From Antedon mediterranea (lineage: Eukaryota; Echinodermata; Crinoidea; Comatulida; Antedonidae): a DNA stretch of 64,000 nt. The position numbers were made by a program, and so were the translations under genes. The stretch spans positions 32,567,304 to 32,631,303 of the forward strand of contig NC_092671.1 in NCBI RefSeq assembly GCF_964355755.1, given 5' to 3'. Shown here piece after piece: positions 48,640 through 59,568 of this stretch. The first letter of the stretch is position 1; every line of letters starts with the position of its first letter. A model generated the notes under the pieces. The model was not told the DNA's origin. It was given only the letters and a program-made list of their open reading frames with translations, and did no database searches.

Positions 48640-49440
48640 TTTTTATTATTTTTTCAAAAAAATCCATGTACTATAGTATAGGGATTTTTCCGACAATTCA
48701 CCTAAATTCGACCATTATGTGTTTTGCGCATGTTACCTCAAACATATTTTGAAAAGGCGATATTTTGGTCATTTTCTCCAAAAAATCCCTGTAATATTAT
48801 AGTACAGTGATTTTTCCGAAAAATAAATTTCGACCATTATTTCTGGCATGCTCAGAATTTTATAATGTGTTCTGCGCATGTTAACTCGATACATTTATTC
48901 GTTATTTTGGCCATTTTTCTATTACATGGATTTTTTTCAAAAAATGCCCACATTTTTTACATTTTTTTGGGACAAAACTGCTTATATTACTATGCGTCTA
49001 TAAGATGATGATAATGTAATATATACGCATATATAGCAATATCATTGCTTATTACTTAAATTTTGAAAAGTGCGTATTTTGGAAATTTTTCGAAAAAATT
49101 TGGGATTTTTAAAAAAAATTCCCAAATTGTGACCCTTTTACTTTTTGACAAAACTGGCTGCTTACTATGCGTCTATAGATGATTATAATGCAATATATAC
49201 GCATATATAGCAATATTATTGCATAATAATTGAATTTTGAAAAGTGCTTATTTTGGCAATTTTTCTATAAAAAAAAATCAAAAAATGCCCAACTTTTTAC
49301 CCTTTTATTTTTAGACAAAACTGCTTACCATGCGTCTATAGGATGATTATAATGCAATATATAAGCATATATAGCAATATTGTTGCATAATAATTGAATT
49401 TTGAAAAGTTCGTATTTTGGATATTTTTCGACAAAAATCC
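48640..49440. repeat. tandem repeats of about 165-180 bp at the outer edge of the giant palindrome
   Basis: Three copies (near 48985, 49165 and 49330) share ATGCGTCTATAGGATGATTA and ATAGCAATATTATTGCATAA, separated by GACAAAACTGCTTA and TTTTTCGAAAAAAT-like words. Upstream, AAAAATCCCTGTACTATAGT-type words repeat near 48660 and 48780. One copy of the unit also closes the right arm at 53200-53245. Confidence 0.85.
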
Positions 49441-50815
49441 TGTATACTCTAGTAGCTAGATCAACTTTCGTATGCACTTTGAGGTCCAGAGAATTTGACT
49501 TCAGAAATTGGTTTAGGGTGGTCAAACAATCAATTTTGGCTTGGTTACACATTTTGAAAATGTGGCGAAAGGTCAAAAGGTCAGGGTGAAAGGTTATAAC
49601 ACCAAACACCAACATGTCCTTAAATCTAGACAACCACTGGTCACAGCAAGGTAATTTTGGTCTCAAATTGATCAGAAGGTATACATTTATATTCAGTCTA
49701 ATGGGACATTTTAGTAAAAAATGACCGGAAATGCCATTTCTGACCTTTGACCCACAACCCAGGGCATGTTTATGTATCTCCGTAACTACTGGTCGTAGAC
49801 ACTTGAATTTGGTCTTAAACCGTTCGAAATATAGATTTTGTTATTTGTTACACATTTTGAAAAATGTTACAAAAGGTCAAAGAGTCAAGGTCAAGGGTTA
49901 TATGAAGAAATATAAATAGCTACTTGTATCTTGGCAACCACTGGTCGCAGCAAGTCAATGTTGGTCTCAAAATGTTCAGAAGGCATACATTCATATTCAG
50001 TCTAATGGGGCATTTTAGTCAAAAATGATCAGAAATGCCCTTTCTGACCTTTGACCCACATACCAGGGCATCTTCATACCTCTGTAAGTACTGGTCGTAG
50101 AAACTTAAATTTGGTATCAAATTGTTGGAAATATACATATTTACATTCATTCTAACAGAAAATTTGGTGAAAAGATGATCAAAAATACTATTAATTACTA
50201 ATGTTTCAAACAAAAAACATACCTCTACACAACTTATTCTGACAGGGCATCTTCATATCTCTGTAAGTACTGGTTGTAGAAACTTAAATTTGGTATCAAA
50301 TTGTTCGAAATATACATATTTACATTCATTCTAATAGAAAATTTGGTTAAAATATGACCAGAAATACTATTAATTACTAATGTTATTGTTTCAAACGAAT
50401 AACATATCTCTACACAACTTATCCTTGTACAGTAATGTTTTGCAATAACTTATGCTTTAAATTGTTTCATTATACGATTTAAAACAAATCCTTTACTGTT
50501 TGTAATTGTATTTTTGCTTATAATAATGCTAGAAAGTATTTTTGACCCCCGAGGATGATCAAACATTTTGATAGAAACGTCGAGCCCAACAGAATTCTTT
50601 TCAGAATGCTAAAGTAACTTACCGAATTCATCCTAATAAACGCCCCGGGCATTTATTGTTCAGAAGGGATTTTTCGTTTTTTATTGGTGTAATATGGTAT
50701 GTATAATCAAATAAATACTACCTACAGCAGAAAAAAAAAATACAGCACAATTATTATCAAAAAGTGATACAAAAATGCTTGGTAAATTGTAGATTATGGT
50801 AGTCATTGAAATGTG

Positions 50816-51700
50816 TTGTGATACAATTATTAGTCGCATGCAACGCAACTCTACAGCTCACTATGTCGGTCGGTTGGTCGGTAAACACTAACAAAAATTT
50901 GAGCACGCGACTGCAGCCATGTATATGGCCTTGTTGTGTATATGCTTGTGGCGGGGCGCTTAAATCGAAGGGAGGGGTGAGCGTTTATTTAAAATGTTTC
51001 TGTCTTTTAGAATAAAAGTGACACTGTCACAGGCTCCATTTAACGAATCCTCTCCAGGTGCCATTATATAATGATATAAAACAATGACACATCATTATCC
51101 TGAGACACTATATGAGACACGATTACACAATTTGTCATCTGTTTTGTTTGTAACTACAATTTGTCAACAATCAACACATCTTTTGCATATATGCCAATAC
51201 ATAGTTTCAATATGTCCAGCTTTCCTGATAACACCCTTGTGTACTGTAGTGTATTGTAGTATGATTTTATCATGATTTTAAAATACACTTCTGATGCTTT
51301 TATTGTCAATGCATTTAGTACTTAAAAAATAAAAAAACCTAAGTTTCTAGTGGTATTGATAATAAATCTCCAGAAATATTGTTTTATTATGTACACTGGG
51401 AACAGACGTGTATAAATTATGTATAATTTGTCTGTGACATTCAAAAATATTATACAACAGAATGATGACAATGAATTGGTCTATTATAGTTGTCTCCGAT
51501 ACCTTTTCAATATCATGATTGTACTTGCACCCGGATGAAGGAGGTTTCATCCAGTTATTCTTATTACAATATTAATTGTGTTGTACTTTTAGTCGCGTCG
51601 CGACTCTACAGCTCACTATGTCCGTCGGTCGGTTGGTTGGTCGGTCGGTAAACACTCACTTGAGCACGCGACTGCAGCCATCTATATGGCCTTGTTTTAT
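50816..51700. repeat. direct repeat pair with GGTCGGTTGGTCGGT core
   Basis: About 120 bp at 50816-50945 recurs at 51583-51700: CTCTACAGCTCACTATGTC, (GGTC/GGTT)n, AAACACT, TTGAGCACGCGACTGCAGCC and TATATGGCCTTGTT. Both lie in the loop of the giant palindrome. A shorter relative is near 7030-7080. Confidence 0.85.
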
Positions 51701-51778
51701 ATCTAGGGTGTATTTATTTGATATACATATTTTTACCATATTACACCAAAAACAAAAAAAAACGCCTCCACCGAATAA

Positions 51779-52098
51779 TGCACTTGTCAATTGTATGACC
51801 CACTATACGACCCCCGGGAGAGGTGCGTCATACCTTTGAATACCATGACGCACCGGTGCGTCAAAAATGTGACTTACCTTTAGGTGACCATGACGCACCC
51901 ATTTTGACGCACTGTGACCATGTTGTTTATGATATGATGGGTGGTAAAGTGACGGACATTTACACACCTTGTTCATTGATGTGACGTACCATCTAGGTTT
52001 TTTGACGCACCCCTGCGACAGTAATTATTTGTAAATGACGCACCCATGACGCACCTCTCCCGGGGGTCGTATAGTGGGTCATACAATTGACAAGTGCA
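51779..52098. mobile_element. 320-bp nested foldback with 55-bp perfect ends and GACGCAC repeats
   Basis: Termini TGCACTTGTCAATTGTATGA and its exact inverse extend through CCCACTATACGACCCCCGGG to GACGCAC-type words, about 55 bp without mismatch. The interior repeats GTGCGTCA/TGACGCAC about eight times in both orientations. The element interrupts the loop side of the right arm of the giant palindrome. Perfect ends suggest recent insertion or gene conversion. Confidence 0.9.
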
Positions 52099-53290
52099 TA
52101 AACATCACTCCCCCTAAACAATAAATGTCCGGGGCGTCGGATAAATACGGTAAGTTACTTCTAGCATTCTGAAAAGAACTGTTGAGTTCGACGTTTCTAT
52201 CAATGCTTGATCATCCTGGGGGGGGGGGGTCAACAATATTTTCTAGCATTATTATAAGCAAAAGTAAAATTACAAACAGTAAAGGATTTGTTGTAATTCC
52301 TATAATGAAACCATTTAAAGCATCAGTTATTGCATACCATTTATATAAGAATAAGTTGTGTAGAGGTATGTAGTAATTAATAGTATTTCTGATCATCTTT
52401 TCACCAAATTTTCTGTTAGAATGAATGTAAATATGTATATTTCCAACAATTTGATACCAAATTTAAGTTTCTACGACCAGTACTTACAGAGATATTAAGA
52501 TGCCCTGGTATGTGGGTCAAAGGTCAGAAATGGCATTTCTGATCATTTTTCACTAAAATGTCTCATTAGACTGAATATGAATACATGCCTTCTCAACATT
52601 TTGAGACTAAAATTGACTTGCTGCGACCAGTGGTTGCCAAGATACAAGTACCTATTTGTGTTTGTTCATATAACCTTTGACCCTGACCCTTTGACCTTTT
52701 GTAACATTTTTCAAAATGTGCAACAAATAAATAAATGTATATTGCGAACATTTTAGGACCTAATTCAAGTGTCTACGACCAGTACTTACAGAGATACATA
52801 CATGCCCTCTGTAGTGGGTCAAAGGTCAGAAATGGCATTTCCGGTCATTTTTGACTAAATTGTCCCATTAGACTGAATATAAATGTATACCTTCCGATCA
52901 ATTTGAGACCAAAATTACTTTGCTGTGACCAGTGGTTGTCAAGATTTAAGGACCTATTGGTGTTTGGTATTATAACCTTTCACCCTGACCTTTTGACCTT
53001 TCGCCACATTTTCAAAATGTGTAACCAAGCCAAAAATGATTATTTGACCATCCTAAACAAATTTCTGAAGTCAAATTCTCTGGACCTCAAAGTGCATACG
53101 AAAGTTGATCTAGCTACTAGAGTAGTACTATTAGTACAGGGATTTTTTTTTCAAAAAATTCCCAAATTTTGACCCTTTTATTTTTTGACAAAACTGCTTA
53201 TTATGCGTCTATAGGATGATTATAATGCAGCAATATTATTGCATAATAAAAAAGTGCGTATCTTCGTCCTTTTTGACAAAAATCCCTGTA

Positions 53291-53713
53291 CTATAATTGC
53301 GCTACAAATAACCCAATATGTGCTGCAGAATTGGAATAATTAGTTGTTTAATTCATGGCCTATTTTGATCAATCAGAGCACTGAGAGCACTGATGACGTC
53401 ACTACCGTGTTCAAATTGTTGAGCAATCAGAGCACTGGAAAGTGACGTAATTAATATCTGACTTCTTCACACATGTTTCACACATTCACAACAATGATAA
53501 GACATTGTCAACAGACAATATCTTACTTTTTACAAATTATCTCGACTTAGTATTAAATTCATTTGAAAGAGATCTTCTGGTAGTAGCTGTATTCATATCG
53601 AACGTGTATACTTGCATTTAAGGTAGGAGAAGAAGTTTATTTTATGCTAGAAATCAGCATTTAAAGTTTTGAAAATTGCTTGGCCTAGCCAATGCCATGT
53701 TTTATGTATGGAA
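53291..53713. other. no gene; CRE palindrome and short repeats
   Basis: Contains TGACGTCA at 53393-53400 and repeated AATCAGAGCACTG words (53373, 53424), perhaps promoter-like sequence belonging to the LTR that follows, whose left boundary is uncertain. Confidence 0.3.
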
Positions 53714-53998
53714 TGTGTGGTAAGCCCCATGCCAGCCCCGCGAAACCAGTTGGCCTGCTCGTATTGTCGTTATATTATGGTAGGCCTTTTCTTAGTAGTG
53801 TAACCCAGAAGTTAAGGTCACGCTATAGAGGGCGTTCAGAGAGGGAACCTCGTGGGTTGAAGAGGGAGGTGAGATACATCATGGTGATGTAAGGTTTATA
53901 GTAACCCAATAAAAGAGTACATTTAAAGCGCTGGATGTTGAGATTGTTTATTGACTACTGTTATACTACCACTAATTACGATCACGTCACAGGTTACA
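53714..53998 (+). repeat. probable LTR of a second LTR retrotransposon
   Basis: Ends GGTTACA one base before a TGGTGCCGCAGACC primer-site-like sequence; contains an AATAAA at about 53909. The start (TGTGTGGTAAGCC) is chosen by the TG...CA rule and is uncertain. No second LTR was found. Confidence 0.4.
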
Positions 53999-53999
53999 C

Positions 54000-54017
54000 T
54001 GGTGCCGCAGACCAGAA
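54000..54017 (+). other. candidate primer binding site
   Basis: TGGTGCCGCAGACCAGAA has the TGGTGCCG start typical of retrotransposon primer sites; the tRNA was not identified. Confidence 0.45.
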
Positions 54018-54210
54018 GTTTTTTTACCTTCTACCGGAAAAAACAGTCGAATCAAAATGTGTTTACAATGCTGTCATCGGTTTATTATGCTTCGTGCTTG
54101 TATTCGTACGTCACACCAGTCATCAACACGCTCGATCGTCCAGCAGTTTCATTTGTACATTGACTCGTTTGTTCAAGGAACTTTTGTTTGTATTTTCATT
54201 TTGTTTCACA

Positions 54211-54474
54211 ATGGCAACAGGTATTAGGTCAAAGGCAACTTCGCCTAGTAGTAGTACTAAGGTCAATGATGAGGACATTTTTACGCAGACTGCAACCACT
54301 GTTGCTAAATGTTTATGCGATGATTTTATTAAACGGCATGGAGTACCAGTTTCTATTCACACAGACGAAGGTGCTCAATTTGAGTTGAATTTAATGAAAG
54401 AAATGTGCAAGTACTTGGGTATCACAAAAACAAAAACCACACCATACCACCTAGACAAGTTCTATTTCCTCTGA
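54211..54474 (+). pseudogene. gag start fused to integrase core by internal deletion
   Basis: From ATG 54211 about 27 residues (Ser/Lys-rich, gag-like) run straight, in frame, into an integrase catalytic core: TVAKCLCDDFIKRHGVPVSI followed by HTDEGAQFE (the second catalytic Asp region), then LMKEMCKYLGITKTKTTPYH, where the motif breaks. The end of gag, protease, reverse transcriptase and RNase H are missing, so a deletion of several kilobases joined the two ends. The fusion is an open frame and might be expressed, but the final catalytic Glu region is lost. Confidence 0.75.
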
Positions 54475-54599
54475 AATATGATGTAAGAAGCATTTTTGGG
54501 TAGAAGCTGGGATCCACTTGATTTAGGATATTTCGACCTCGCTGATTACGAATATGGCGGATCCCAAGCGAAATTCGGCCATCTAAGCCCTTAATTTGC

Positions 54600-55100
54600 A
54601 TAATTAAAAATGGCGGCCATTTTTTATAATTACCCTATATCTCGAGAACCACCAGTCACAGATAATTAATTTTGGTTTCAAAATGTTTTAAATATATGTT
54701 TTTATATTCACTTTAATGACACATTTTCTCAAAAAATGGATGCAAGTCTTATTTCTGACATTTTGACCTTTGACCTTGATTTATCGTATCTCAGTAACCA
54801 ATAATCGGAGAGACACGAAATAGGGCTCAAATTGTTCAGAAACTATACATTCTTATTTATTATAATGAAATGTTTTTACAAAAAATGGCCGATTCTACAA
54901 CTATTGACCTTTGAACTATTAGTCAAATATAATAATATAATAATAATATAACTTTGAAAATTGTGGTCTTATGAATTTTTTTTTCTTTTTAAATTGTTTA
55001 AAACATGATGTGTTTCTATCCAGTCTAATGGCACATTTTGTACAAGAATGGCCGATAGTATGGTTATTGACCTTTAAACTACAGCATAGGCCTACTGTAT
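54600..55100. repeat. diverged modules related to the giant palindrome arms
   Basis: Contains two or three degenerate copies of the arm module: AACCACCAGTCACAG, TGACCTTTGACCT, ATCTCAGTAACC, CTCAAATTGTTCAGAAACTA and AATGGCCGAT. Confidence 0.7.
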
Positions 55101-55167
55101 ACTGAATATAATATAATTGCATAACTATGAAATTATTTATACACAATAATAATTAGTAAAATTATAA

Positions 55168-55470
55168 AATTCACTGCCATCAAATATGATGTGTTATGAT
55201 TTATATAGATAAAAAAAAAATTGAACACGCAAGTTACATTTGTTGAAATTTGAAATTACCTGCCATCAATATAATGGAGTATGATTATAGATTTTTTTAA
55301 ATGTGAACATGTCAGCTACATTTGGAAATTACCTGCCATCAATATGATGGATTATGATTATAGATTTAAAAAAGAATTTGAACACATAAGCTACATTTGA
55401 AAATTACCTGCCATCAATATGATGGATTATGATTATAGATTTTAAAAAGAATTTGAACACGTCAGCTCTG
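55168..55470. repeat. tandem repeat, four units of about 68-90 bp
   Basis: Units share ACCTGCCATCAATATGATGG, ATTATGATTATAGATTT and AATTTGAACACGTCAGCTAC-type words. The first unit is the most diverged. Confidence 0.9.
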
Positions 55471-56454
55471 GTATGAAAAGTATGTTATTATATGTCAACC
55501 AGAGCTATGCTCACTGAACCGTAAGAACGAGTTAGTCTCTACTTCTTGTAGACATAGGAAAAAATTCTTACTAAGTTGCAGATCCAAACAGTTTATCTAA
55601 AACAATAGGCTATTGTATACGACTTCCTGATGACTCACTTCTATTAAGCACTATGAGACAACTGTGTCACTTATGTTTTATATTTCACCTGAAGAGTGCG
55701 GCCAGCTACATGCTGGTCGTACGAAACAAATCGTCACCGTCACCACGAAGTGACACTAACCTAAAAATCTGTAATTTTTGAAAAATTTTTTTTTTCGATA
55801 TTTTGATTATGTATATCAAACTCTATGTTTTCACAAAATCTAAACTTTCAAATATCATTAATTAACTAATTACATTAATTAGACAATATAAAAAAACACC
55901 ATCATATGGAATTTGCGTTTTCACGAAGTGACACTATTTATTAAATACCCGTATGTGCTGCTTGCCAGCGCCACACGGGTAATGAATTTTGCGCGTTTGT
56001 TTACTGTTTTGGCCTAGCCTACAGCCTAGCTAGGAGGATCTGCTCGCACACTCCAGAACATTGCATTTTATCAAGAAAGACGGTAAGTTAATTAGTTTAT
56101 TTAAAGAATTTTAGTCCGCTCAGATATCCGTCATGTCGAGGCCTATTATATATTTATTTTATAATTTATAAAACAGTAATTTGACACACTTTTAGCCTAG
56201 GCCTAGTACTAGCTAGGCATAATAATAGGTAGGCCTAGGCCTACTTTACTTTTCTGTGACGTTTAGGCATAACTAGCTGGCCCAGATCTAAGTAGGCCTA
56301 ACAAACTAGAGTATGTGTATGCCCAGGGAATAGTAGTAGTAGTACTTAGACTACTACTTGGCTTGATAGAGTAGACTCTCTATTCTAGGCTAAACTACTC
56401 TGCTTGATTTTTAACAATAAGAAATCACTGTTAAAATGTGTTTTTTGTTTTCAG

Positions 56455-56603
56455 AACAGTTTCAAGAAAATAAGATAAGGGGCAACAATCGAAATTCGAT
56501 CAACAAGCAATCTGTCTACCTCAATTTAAGGGAGAAGGTATCAAGTCCAAGGTTTAAAAAGGGGAGGTGTAGGCAGCCTGTAGCAAGTGTTTATGTTATA
56601 TGA
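56455..56603 (+). CDS. possible terminal exon of a mini-gene inside the CACGAAGTGACACTA element
   Basis: After TTTTTTGTTTTCAG, an open phase-1 frame runs 49 codons to TGA 56601-56603, with AATAAA at 56643-56648. A donor CG/GTAAGT at 56092 ends a candidate upstream exon (from about 56045) whose frame joins without a stop across the 362-bp intron. The joined peptide is Lys/Arg/Asn/Gln-rich and not recognised. No ATG was found in the upstream exon frame (a TAG lies before it), so the transcript may be non-coding or have another first exon. Confidence 0.3.
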
Positions 56604-56982
56604 GCATTTTAGAGGATGTGTACATCACAGAACAATGGATTGAATAAATTAAAAAGCATACTGATATAGAAGAAAATAATGTAACGACATTGATTAAGTA
56701 TTTAATGATTTATAACAATAGAGAATTATCTTCGATATAAATTAATACGGGCATAAGTATTGTATTACTGAATTATTAATTGTTCAATGTTAAAAAAATA
56801 ACTAATAAATATTTATTATAATATGGAAAAAAAAATATGAATATGTACATTATGCTTACTGTACATTCCAGATAGGCCTATTTATATGTCTATGTAATTT
56901 GTAGTTTTTATTAAAAGTGTTAAAGTAGGTCAACCTTTGTTTTTAGATTTATTTGATGTGGTTGTTTCATTTATAAATAACC

Positions 56983-57110
56983 TAACCCTGTCTACACTAC
57001 CAAACCATTTTGACAAAAAAAGTGTTATGTGCCCAAATATGGTAGGGATTACGCCATTGTGTCCATATAAGCACATCACATTAATGTTGGTCACATTAAG
57101 TTTGATTTTA
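56983..57110. mobile_element. MITE with CTGTCTACACTA ends, copy 2 (right end decayed)
   Basis: Left end CCCTGTCTACACTACCAAA, right end only AAGTTTGAT. It is nested in the 55726-57919 element, so it is younger than that element. Confidence 0.7.
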
Positions 57111-58026
57111 TTTATTTCAACAATATTTTACTAGAATGGTCCATCCAGTCGAAGGTGATCATTAGATAGAAAGAACCTCACAAAAATGCAATTTGATACA
57201 ACAATAACATACAACAATTAAAAATTAAATCAAAATAATAGAATTTATGAAAACTAACAAACTAAAATAATGGAAAAATGAATAGAATCAAAAAAGAAAT
57301 CAATGAAAACAATACATTAAATGGCCATCTCATTGGAGATGGCCATGCAATAAACAAGGAAGAGATAGTTCTTGAGCAAAAATGTGATGGAAAAGGAAGA
57401 TGAAGCAAGTCGGATAGTGCAGGCAAGACTTAAAAGAGACATGACTGTTTGTAATGTATATATAATAGTGTTCACTTATCAAGGACCATACATAATTGTT
57501 ATGATGTAAGATCATTGCATTGGAAAGCTATGAATTACACAGTAGTGTCACTTCCAACGCACTAGAAATACGCGGTGAAATGGAATTTGCGGTTTCACGA
57601 AGTGACACTAACTGCATTAGTGTCACTTCGTAAGCGTAAACTGCGTAGGGAAATGATTTTTTCGGTTTCACGAAGTGACACTAATGTTTAACTTTAATTT
57701 ACTTGGTAAATAATTAATATGATTAAAATTAAATTAAAGTAATGGGTAGCTGGATTGTCTAACTTTGTATGTATGTAAATTAAAAATCTTAGTGACATTT
57801 TTTGAGGACGAAATCGTGTGTTTTGTGAAGCTCGTTTCTTCAATCGCGTTTTTCTCGAAACGCTGTTTTCATCAATTACGCGGTTAGTGTCACTTCGTGG
57901 TGTCGACGACGAAATTTGTAGTGATTAAAACAAGGAAGTAACCAAGTTTTCTGCTGTTATACTGAAATTTAATTAATTAATTTTAAACGATAAAGATGAA
58001 GAAATCTGTGAGAATGAGAAAAAGTC

Positions 58027-58097
58027 GCCCCAACCGAGACTCGAACTCGGACCGCCTGCTTGATATGCAGATGTCCTAACCATTAGACCATTGGGGC
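58027..58097 (-). tRNA. tRNA, anticodon ATC (Asp by codon), copy 1
   Basis: Folds as a complete cloverleaf: acceptor GCCCCAA/TTGGGGC fully paired; D arm GTCT/GGAC; anticodon stem TCTGC/GCAGG around ATATCAA with U33 and anticodon ATC; T arm CCGAG/CTCGG with TTCGAGT. A box (TGGTCTAATGG) and B box (GTTCGAGTC) fit the pol III consensus and TTTTT follows within a few bases. Discriminator is G, as in tRNA-Asp. The D arm (GGTCTAATGGTTAGGA) looks like tRNA-Glu. An AUC anticodon would read Asp codons and is rare; most animals use GUC. Confidence 0.8.
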
Positions 58098-58390
58098 TTT
58101 CATGGTATTGTTCGAACTCGATTGGATAGCGACTCTTTAACATTCTCGGCGTGGTACGGCGGAACAGCACTAGTCCTCCGTTGTACCCACGCGCACCAGA
58201 GATCAAATTGATACGCCCTCATCTTACAGTATTTTTATTCACGAGGCGGGATATCCGAAGAGATACTTTTATATATATAAACAAATCAGGCAAAGAACAT
58301 TAATTCTAAACCGCCCGGTGATATACTGAAATTTAATTAATTAATTTGAAACGATAAAGATGAAGAAATCTGTGAGAATGAGAAAAAGTC

Positions 58391-58461
58391 GGCCCAACCG
58401 AGACTCGAACTCGGACCGCCTGCTTGATATGCAGATGTCCTAACCATTAGACCACTGGGGC
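58391..58461 (-). tRNA. tRNA, anticodon ATC, copy 2 (one acceptor mismatch)
   Basis: Same as copy 1 but the 3' acceptor strand reads TTGGGCC against GCCCCAG, leaving one C-C mismatch and a G-T wobble. Anticodon and T arm are intact and the T5 terminator is kept. Possibly weakened. Confidence 0.65.
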
Positions 58462-58754
58462 TTTCATGGTATTGTTCGAACTCGATTGGATAGCGACTCT
58501 TTAACATTCTCGGCGTGGTACGGCGGAACAGCACTAGTCCTCAGTTGTACGCACGCGCACCCGAGATCAAATTGATACGCCCTCATCTTACAGTATTTTT
58601 ATTCACGAGGCGGGATCTCCGAAGAGATACTTTTATATATATAAACAAATCAGGCAAAGAACATTAATTCTAAACCGCCCGGTGATATACTGAAATTTAA
58701 TTAATTAATTTGAAACGATAAAGATGAAGAAATCTGTGAGAATGAGAAAAAGTC

Positions 58755-58825
58755 GCCCCAACCGAGACTCGAACTCGGACCGCCTGCTTGATATGCAGAT
58801 GTCCTATCCATTAGACCACTGGGGC
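58755..58825 (-). tRNA. tRNA, anticodon ATC, copy 3
   Basis: Cloverleaf intact, with one G-T wobble at the base of the acceptor stem and a D-loop change (GGATAGGA instead of GGTTAGGA). Anticodon ATC and T5 terminator kept. Confidence 0.75.
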
Positions 58826-59046
58826 TTCCATGGTATTGTTCGAACTCGATTGGATAGCGACTCTTTAACATTCTCGGCGTGGTACGGCGGAACAGCACTA
58901 GTCCTCAGTTGTACGCACGCGCACCAGAGATCAAATTGATACGCCCTCATCTTACAGTATTTTTATTCACGAGGCGGGATCTCCGAAGAGATACTTTTAT
59001 ATATATAAACAAATCAGGCAAAGAACATTAATTCTAAACCGCCCGG

Positions 59047-59445
59047 TTTATATATATATATATTTTACCGGAGAAATCTTATGTAGGAGAATTTTACAGT
59101 AGGCGGAGGTATGCCCTCTCGGAGTGGCTTTCTAGTTTTCATCATGTTATTATAATACGTAGGCTATAATGTGATGGCAAAGGTTACAGTATTTCAGAAA
59201 CTATGATGATCGACATTTCAAAAGTACAGCTACATAAAGGCTTTGCAAATTGTTTTCGGAAATTAGGTGTGTTTAATATTTAAAAAAATCTTCCTTTCTG
59301 AAATATACACACAATTAAATACTGTTCCCTAAACAAACTAAGCTTCGTAATTGTAGTTTTGCGTCAGGGAGTTGAGTAATTAGATGTTTTGCCCTACTCT
59401 GACTCTGACTTTATACTAAGTACATTTGAGAATACTTGCGAAAAA
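59047..59445. other. spacer, no gene seen
   Basis: A TA microsatellite (59048-59062) and AT-rich sequence. Confidence 0.6.
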
Positions 59446-59496
59446 ATTCGCAAGTAGTTTACTTGGGCTCGAATCTAACCACTAGCCATCAGCGCA

Positions 59497-59568
59497 AGCT
59501 CGGTGGTCTAGAGGTATGCACGCCAGGCTAGTGATCTGGAGGTCGTGGGTTCGAGTCCCACCCGAGAA
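59497..59568 (+). tRNA. tRNA-like gene, Pro-like body with anticodon AGT (Thr)
   Basis: T arm GTGGG/CCCAC with TTCGAGT, anticodon stem CCAGG/TCTGG around CTAGTGA (anticodon AGT, G37), D arm starting GGTCTAGAGGTATG as in animal tRNA-Pro. The acceptor is only CTCGG/CCGAG (5 bp) with two outer mismatches, there is one extra base before the anticodon stem, and no T4 terminator follows. Probably a decayed tRNA-Pro copy with one anticodon base changed (AGG to AGT). The flank to its left (59446-59485) is a partial inverted copy of it. Confidence 0.55.

Larger units (their letters stand above)
49330..53290. mobile_element. giant near-palindromic foldback element (arms of about 1.2 kb)
   Basis: Left arm about 49330-50680 and right arm about 52105-53290 are collinear inverted copies: AGTAGCTAGATCAACTTTCG, CACTTTGAGGTCCAGAGAAT, AACCACTGGTCACAGCAA, AACTTAAATTTGGTATCAAA, CGTTTCTATCA and AGAATGCTA(G)AAGTAACTTACC occur in mirror order. 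The left arm has an extra tandem copy of a roughly 180-bp module (50068 and 50248). The central 1.4 kb holds direct repeats and a nested foldback. No transposase; type unknown. Confidence 0.85.
55726..57919. mobile_element. 2.2-kb DNA transposon with iterated CACGAAGTGACACTA motifs
   Basis: Termini ACAAATCGTCACCGTCACCA and its inverted partner ACAAATTTCGTCGTCGACAC both lead into CCACGAAGTGACACTAAC. Further copies of CACGAAGTGACACTA lie at 55920, 57594 and 57668, and inverted near 57547, 57615 and 57884. Such subterminal repeats are typical transposase binding sites. The interior contains a possible two-exon transcript (next entries) and a nested MITE. Superfamily not identified. Confidence 0.75.
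57957..59046. repeat. three tandem 364-bp units, each with a tRNA gene
   Basis: Units begin TATACTGAAATTTAATTAAT and end AATTCTAAACCGCCCGGT, at an exact 364-bp period. Each holds a minus-strand tRNA (71 nt) with a T5 terminator, a conserved 110-bp 5' flank (GTATTGTTCGAACTCGATTG, CGGCGTGGTACGGCGGAACA) and an AT-rich end. Units differ by only a few bases. Confidence 0.95.
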
